A stretch of DNA of 64,000 bases from the NCBI GenBank assembly GCA_963842335.1, contig CAWJGF010000004.1:186001-250000 (forward strand), written 5' to 3'. The notes beneath the pieces were generated by a model, which was not told where the DNA came from, did no database searches, and worked only from the letters and a program-made list of their open reading frames with translations. The position numbers and the translations under genes are program-made. Source of the stretch: PALSA-600 sp963842335. GTDB lineage: Bacteria; Actinomycetota; Thermoleophilia; Gaiellales; Gaiellaceae. Below are positions 59,916 through 64,000 of the stretch, in pieces; position 1 is the first letter of the stretch, and each line of letters opens with the position of its first letter.

Positions 59916-60940
59916 CGCCAGCGTGAGTCGCGCCGGCGCGGCTTGCCGAGCTCGCGCTCCAGCGCCGTGTACGCGGCGTGGAAGAGCGGGACGACCGAGC
60001 CCGGCTTGCCGTCGAGCGCTGCGGCCACTCCAACCACGATCCGCGCGGAAACGTCATCCCGGCCGAGCACCGGCAAGGGGCTCGTGAAAGCCTTCTCGAG
60101 CTCTCGGGCAAGCTCGTTCGTTCGGGCAAAGCTCTCCCCCGGTAGCACCGCTCCGAACTCGTGACGACGGATGCGGCCGACCGTTCCGGCGGAGCCGACC
60201 GTGGTGCGCATCGAGCGCGCGACGAGGCGCAACACCTCGTCACCGACTTCTCGTCCGTTACGTTGGTTGACCTCGTTCAGGTCGGCGATCCGCACGATCA
60301 TGAAACCGGCGGTACCGCTGTGACTCTCGAGCGCGTTGAACACTTCGTCCTCGAAGTCGTTCCGCGTGACCATGGCCGGGGCATCCTCGATCCGTACGAG
60401 CCCTGCGAACGACTCGGCACGTGCCGCGCCGTCGAGGACGAGCCCGGCGAGGTCGACGAGACGGCGTGCGTGCTCGAGCTCGCTCGGGGAGAAGCGTCCC
60501 GGTGTGTTCGCTTTGTAGAACGTCATCACGTGTCCCGCAACGCCGTCGGTGAGGATCGGCAGCGCGAGAGACGGCTGAGCGTGCGGCGCAAGACGTTCCG
60601 GGCCAAGCGACGTCCACGGACCGGCGAGAGACTCGGCTGCCCCGCGCTGGTTGAGGTCGACTCGTTCGATCACGACTCGTTCGCAGGCCGTGCGGGCTCT
60701 CGCCGTTTCGGCGAGGCCGGCCAGCAGCTCATCGAAGTTCTCGAGCGACAGGAGAGCGCGATAGGCGCCCGCGAGCAGGCGACCCTCGTAGTCCTCGTCG
60801 TCCGTGTGCGTTCGTGCAAGCTCGGCCGGCGCTCGTTGGCCGAATCTGGCCCGGGTCACGTCCGGCGGCCGAAGGGCGCCGAGCGGATCCTCCGGCGACG
60901 GCATGCCAGGGCCTGCAAGTGGGTTGGGTGCGTCGGTCAA
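59912..60940 (-). CDS. GAF domain protein with degenerate GGDEF domain
   Basis: 342 residues. The GAF domain (about 60-175) contains LENFDELLAGLAETARARTA and GVAGHVMTFYKANTPGRFSP. The GGDEF-like domain follows (about 190-340): VTRNDFEDEVFNALESHSGT, MIVRIADLNEVNQRNGREVG and DEVLRLVARSMRTTVGSAGT. The signature is RIRRHEFGAVL in place of GGDEF, so diguanylate cyclase activity is unlikely. It may bind GTP or c-di-GMP, or act as a scaffold. TTG start with AAAGGAC upstream. Convergent with the small acidic gene. Confidence 0.8.
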   Translation of the reverse strand: MTDAPNPLAGPGMPSPEDPLGALRPPDVTRARFGQRAPAELARTHTDDEDYEGRLLAGAYRALLSLENFDELLAGLAETARARTACERVVIERVDLNQRGAAESLAGPWTSLGPERLAPHAQPSLALPILTDGVAGHVMTFYKANTPGRFSPSELEHARRLVDLAGLVLDGAARAESFAGLVRIEDAPAMVTRNDFEDEVFNALESHSGTAGFMIVRIADLNEVNQRNGREVGDEVLRLVARSMRTTVGSAGTVGRIRRHEFGAVLPGESFARTNELARELEKAFTSPLPVLGRDDVSARIVVGVAAALDGKPGSVVPLFHAAYTALERELGKPRRRDSRWR

Positions 60941-61191
60941 GCGCAGTCCTTTACGTCGTGGTTTCGCACGTGTCGGCGCCCGACCGAGCCGGCGGCGGGA
61001 GGCCCGAGGACGTTCGTCGACGTGCCCGGTCCAAGCTGGGCATTTTCATGTTGGTCGTCGACCGGGGTCTGCGCGCTTCGGCGCTTCACGTTCGGTCGGC
61101 GAGTGGCCGCAGAACCGCTTGCCAATTCCCTACCTGCCTGACTCGGTGGGTAAGCGGTCGCAGCCTAGTTGGCTGCAGGGCGTTACGCCAG

Positions 61192-61740
61192 ATGGTTGTT
61201 CTCGAGGGTGCGATCCCCGATTCGTTGGTTGGTCGTGTCTTGACCTTGGTCCGGTCCGCAGGCCCGCTCCGTTGTGTTGGCTTAGAGGGTGTCCGGCTCG
61301 AGCTTCAGGAGGGCCACCTGGTGAACGCGGACCCGGCGACCAGCATGCTTCACGTCGAGGAGCTCGCGAATGTGCGGCCCTTGCGACCGATCCGCGTACT
61401 GCTCGCCGGGCGAGAGGCGCGCTACCTGCGAGCCGTTGCGTTTCTCTTCGAGCGACGCGGCTATCGGACGCGCCTGACGTTCAGGCCTGCGGCGCTCGTC
61501 GAAGACGTGGGTTCCTTCCGGCCCGATGTCGTCGTCCTCGTCCAGGACGGCTCCTTCGCCGACTCGGTCGACCGGGCGACGGCGCTGCTCGCACGGGACG
61601 ATCGGCTGAGCGTCGTCCTCTCGACCTCGAACTCGGATGCCCCGGAGTCGGACCGGCTCCGGTTCGTCCCGAAGTGGGGGGCCTTTCCGGAGCTCGCCGA
61701 GGCGGTCGAGCGCGCCTGGATCGACCTGCCGGCACGCTAA
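61192..61740 (+). CDS. Receiver-like (pseudo-receiver) protein
   Basis: 182 residues. The N-terminal ~65 residues contain VGLEGVRLELQEGHLVNADP and may be a small regulatory strand-rich part. From residue ~70, IRVLLAGREARYLRAVAFLF, ERRGYRTRLTFRPAALVEDV and PDVVVLVQDGSFADSVDRAT follow the receiver fold. The acidic pair and phospho-Asp are not conserved (LLAGRE; VVLVQDG keeps a shifted Asp). RLSVVLSTSNSDAPES and FVPKWGAFPELAEAVE complete it, with a Lys. It probably works without phosphorylation, like other pseudo-receivers. Upstream of a NarL-type kinase in the same direction. Confidence 0.55.
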   Translation: MVVLEGAIPDSLVGRVLTLVRSAGPLRCVGLEGVRLELQEGHLVNADPATSMLHVEELANVRPLRPIRVLLAGREARYLRAVAFLFERRGYRTRLTFRPAALVEDVGSFRPDVVVLVQDGSFADSVDRATALLARDDRLSVVLSTSNSDAPESDRLRFVPKWGAFPELAEAVERAWIDLPAR

Positions 61741-62052
61741 GCGTTCGCGTAGTTGAGCTGCGTGGGGTTGAAAAGGCCCACTGTTGTAATCATGATCCCT
61801 CGCAAGTGACGCTTTCACTTTTCTGCTCTGCGCCAGCGTTTGCGAGCCGTTTCCGTCCTCGACACGGGGCCTGGATCGGCCGTGCGGATGACTGACGAAC
61901 GGGCCGTGCGGCCTATTGTCTCCGAGGGGAGGCGGAGCAACGATTGGGCTGCACCTGCGACACGAGTGCCGGCAACGACCCGGGGAGGGTGGTGGAGGGT
62001 GGCTTCTGCGGTCAGGGCCCAATCGAGCGACGCCGCGCGACCCGAGTTGCGT

Positions 62053-63474
62053 ATGGATCTCGAGGATCTTCTCGACCGTGTTCACGCCTTGGTGGCGGGC
62101 GACCTCGTCTCCCGTCCGCCGGAGCCGTCTCACTTCGCGGCTGCCGAAGCGCGGGCCAAGGCAATGGCGCAGGATGCGTCCGGTCACACGCGCGATCTGG
62201 CCGACGCCGCCGTTCAGTTTGCCGCGGAGGCTCTCGTCACGCTGATCATCGAGCACGGCCGTCTGGCGGTCGAGGATTGCGGCCCACTGATCGAATCGGT
62301 CGCGGATGTGTCGGGTCTGTCGCAGGACGCCGCAGCCTTCTCTTTGTACCTCCGTGCGATCGCAAACCCGCTCCTTCTCACCTTGCCGCCGCGCGTGGCA
62401 GCCGAGGCGCATCTGAGCTTGCTCTTCGGCCTCGCGCCTGTCAGCGACGTTTCTTTGTGGGCGCATGAGCTGTCCGGCCGCGTGTCGCCCGTCGCGTCTG
62501 TCGGGGCGCTCGCGGCCACCCGCCGGTGCCGGAGCGTGGCGGTGTCGACTATCTCGGGCACCCGGCAGCGGGAAAGCGAAGATCGCGCGCAGATCCAGGG
62601 CGTCGCAGTCATGCGCTGGGAGCATCCGGTCGGCGCGCTTGTCGCACGTTCGCGGCCCGAGCACCGTGCGCGCGTATCGGTCTTCCTCGTCGAGTGCTCG
62701 GCGATGCTTGCCTCGGTGCTCGAGCGCGATCTGCTGCTCGGTCGGAGCACGCTCCGCGAGCAGCAATTGCATCAGGCCAACGAGCGCCGGTTGATACGCG
62801 TCGGGTTCGACTTGCACGACGGTCCGCTCCAGGACATCGCCGCGTTCGCGTGCGACCTCCAGCATGCGCGGCAGCAGCTCTCTGAAGCCCTCACTGGCCG
62901 GCTCCGCGAGGTTGTGCTCGGCCGCTTCGACGACCTCGGCGGTCGCCTCGCCGAGATCGATCAGACGCTGCGCGAGTTGTCGCATTCGCTCGAATCGTCG
63001 AGCGTCGGCAGCGCTTCGCTGCCGGATACCTTGCGCCGCGAGCTCGCGGGGTTCGATCGCCGCGTCGGGATCGAGGCGACGCTCGAGATCTCGGGCTCGT
63101 TCGACACCATCAGCGCGTCGCAGCGGATCGCGCTCTTCCGGATCGCGCAAGAGGGGCTCGCCAACGTGCGCGAGCATTCGGCGGCGACGAAGGTCACAGT
63201 GACGCTCGAGCAACTCACCGGCGGGGTTCGTCTGATGATCGTCGACGACGGGGACGGCTTCGACGTATCGCACACTGTTGTCGCAGCGGCGCGCCGAGGT
63301 CGGCTCGGCCTCGTCGGCATGAGCGAGCGCGTGCGCCTCCTCGGAGGGTCGTTCTCGCTCACGAGCTCATTCGGCGGCGGCACGCAGCTCGTCGCGACCC
63401 TGCCCAGTTGGCAGCCGGTCGGTGGCGCGCAGATCGGTGGCGCGCAGGACTACCGGCGAGCAGCCGGCACCTGA
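62053..63474 (+). CDS. NarL-type sensor histidine kinase
   Basis: About 473 residues. A sensor part of unknown fold (about 1-255) includes ARAKAMAQDASGHTRDLADA, AEALVTLIIEHGRLAVEDCG and GALVARSRPEHRARVSVFLV; it may be GAF-like. The HisKA_3 helix is RVGFDLHDGPLQDIAAFACD with the phospho-His. ATPase motifs are RIAQEGLANVREHSAATKVT (N box), MIVDDGDGFDVSH and RLGLVGMSERVRLLGGSFSL (G box). A possible start at 61888 would add 55 low-complexity residues. The 310 bases before 62053 hold nothing else. It faces a LuxR regulator, its likely partner. Confidence 0.9.
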   Translation: MDLEDLLDRVHALVAGDLVSRPPEPSHFAAAEARAKAMAQDASGHTRDLADAAVQFAAEALVTLIIEHGRLAVEDCGPLIESVADVSGLSQDAAAFSLYLRAIANPLLLTLPPRVAAEAHLSLLFGLAPVSDVSLWAHELSGRVSPVASVGALAATRRCRSVAVSTISGTRQRESEDRAQIQGVAVMRWEHPVGALVARSRPEHRARVSVFLVECSAMLASVLERDLLLGRSTLREQQLHQANERRLIRVGFDLHDGPLQDIAAFACDLQHARQQLSEALTGRLREVVLGRFDDLGGRLAEIDQTLRELSHSLESSSVGSASLPDTLRRELAGFDRRVGIEATLEISGSFDTISASQRIALFRIAQEGLANVREHSAATKVTVTLEQLTGGVRLMIVDDGDGFDVSHTVVAAARRGRLGLVGMSERVRLLGGSFSLTSSFGGGTQLVATLPSWQPVGGAQIGGAQDYRRAAGT

Positions 63475-63505
63475 GCAAGCAGGGCGTTCGCTGCAGCGGC
63501 GCGGA

Positions 63506-64000
63506 TCAGTCGTGCTCGTACAGCGGGCTCTCGACGAGACCCTGCTGGTAGGCGTAGCGAGCCGCTTCGGTCCGGTTCGACACGCCGAGCTTGCGGTAGA
63601 CGTTCGTCAGGTGGAACTTCACCGTCTGCTCGGCGACCCAGAGCTCCTTCGCGATCTGGTCGTTGGAGAGCCCACGCGCCAGCGCCCCGAGGATCACCGC
63701 CTCACGGTCGGTGAGCCCGGCGGCCTTGGCGGCGCCCGCCGCGGTCGCATCCGGCAGGCCGACCGTGCTGAACACGTTCCCCTCGACGGCCTGGCGCAGC
63801 GCACCGGGAAGGTCGACGGGATTGACGCTCTTCACGATGTAGGCGCTCGCCCCACGCTTGAGGACGTTCTCGATCAGCTTCTCGTCGGTCGAGACCGAGA
63901 GCACGACCACCTTCACGGCCGGGTGGCGCTTCTTGATCTGGTCGAGGCAGAGCAAGCCGTCCATCCCGGGCATACGCAGGTCGAGCACGACGAGGTCGGG
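63506..64000 (-). CDS. LuxR/NarL-type response regulator (cut by window end)
   Basis: The C-terminal ~164 residues are visible; the start lies beyond the window. PDLVVLDLRMPGMDGLLCLD holds the phospho-Asp, VVVLSVSTDEKLI and SAYIVKSVNPVDLP the Lys. The DNA-binding part is GLTDREAVILGALARGLSND, QIAKELWVAEQTVKFHLTNV and YRKLGVSNRTEAARYAYQQG, a clear LuxR helix-turn-helix. It stops near the facing kinase gene, giving a convergent two-component pair. Confidence 0.93.
   Translation of the reverse strand, partial: PDLVVLDLRMPGMDGLLCLDQIKKRHPAVKVVVLSVSTDEKLIENVLKRGASAYIVKSVNPVDLPGALRQAVEGNVFSTVGLPDATAAGAAKAAGLTDREAVILGALARGLSNDQIAKELWVAEQTVKFHLTNVYRKLGVSNRTEAARYAYQQGLVESPLYEHD

Noticed and set aside
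61282..63273. 663-codon minus-strand frame across the NarL-type kinase
   Set aside because: Composition rich in Arg and Asp without motifs; the plus strand has full kinase motifs.
1..64000. CRISPR arrays, insertion sequences, phage or integrative elements
   Set aside because: No regular direct-repeat array, transposase, integrase or terminal inverted repeats were seen; the inverted repeats found are short and at gene borders.

Overview
The window is high-GC bacterial DNA with many GTG and TTG starts, 4-nt overlapping genes, a short 4.5S-type SRP RNA, sedolisin peptidases, NarL/LuxR and OmpR two-component systems and a TrpR-like regulator heading a his operon. Together this suggests an actinobacterium, most likely an uncultured member of the Thermoleophilia (Gaiellales/Solirubrobacterales type). 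That placement is inferred from gene content, not from a marker search. I see no transposase, integrase, phage gene or CRISPR array.

Layout. 0-10.9 kb: a Cys-motif small protein, a DUF2252 protein, a secreted M6-type metalloprotease broken by frameshifts, an isochorismatase-fold hydrolase, a broken membrane glycosyltransferase, an IF-3 gene without rpmI/rplT but coupled to a small zinc-ribbon gene, and several membrane or unknown proteins. 10.9-19 kb: a broken beta-propeller gene, then a secreted-protease neighbourhood (a broken S53 peptidase, a subtilisin-inhibitor-like protein, a chagasin-like protein, two alpha/beta hydrolases and an HxlR regulator). 19-23.5 kb: a two-component locus (stand-alone receiver, LuxR response regulator, double-GAF kinase), a ferritin-like protein and small secreted or membrane proteins. 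Almost every long gene before about 23.5 kb carries single-base frameshifts, often at G or C runs. From 23.9 kb to the end I found none, apart from non-standard start codons. 23.9-31 kb: secreted proteins, tRNA-Val, an intact S53 peptidase, an Nramp-like transporter with an MgtE-N/CBS/PRC partner, and SRP RNA. 31-36.6 kb: rsgA, two esterase-fold hydrolases and an ATP-grasp enzyme in one tight run, then a DMT transporter. 36.7-41.6 kb: a response regulator, kinase, LolA-like protein and ABC exporter operon. 41.8-48 kb: the histidine pathway, with hisA divergent from yerC-hisG-hisD-hisCB-hisH-hisF-hisIE. 48-64 kb: a PGRP amidase, a GT-C-like membrane protein, a second OmpR two-component pair, a double propeller protein, LysR and ArsR regulators around an operator, an orphan peptide-binding protein, a GAF/degenerate-GGDEF protein and a NarL-type signalling locus cut by the window end.

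How the parts fit. The his genes cover nearly the whole pathway: HisG, HisIE, HisA, HisH/HisF, HisB dehydratase, HisC and HisD. Histidinol-phosphate phosphatase is missing here. HisC and the HisB dehydratase are fused in one polypeptide. A perfect 20-bp palindrome lies between hisA and the TrpR-like gene and is the obvious operator. The first half looks like a secreted proteolysis programme, with two peptidase families (M6 and S53) carrying the same Ig-like repeats and the same C-terminal domain, and with inhibitor-like proteins next door.

The strongest leads for follow-up are the HisC-HisB fusion, candidate CTG start codons at CTGA overlaps, the shared C-terminal domain on unrelated secreted peptidases, the Nramp transporter with non-canonical metal-site motifs next to an MgtE-type sensor, the lone infC-zinc ribbon pair, and the sharp boundary in frameshift density.
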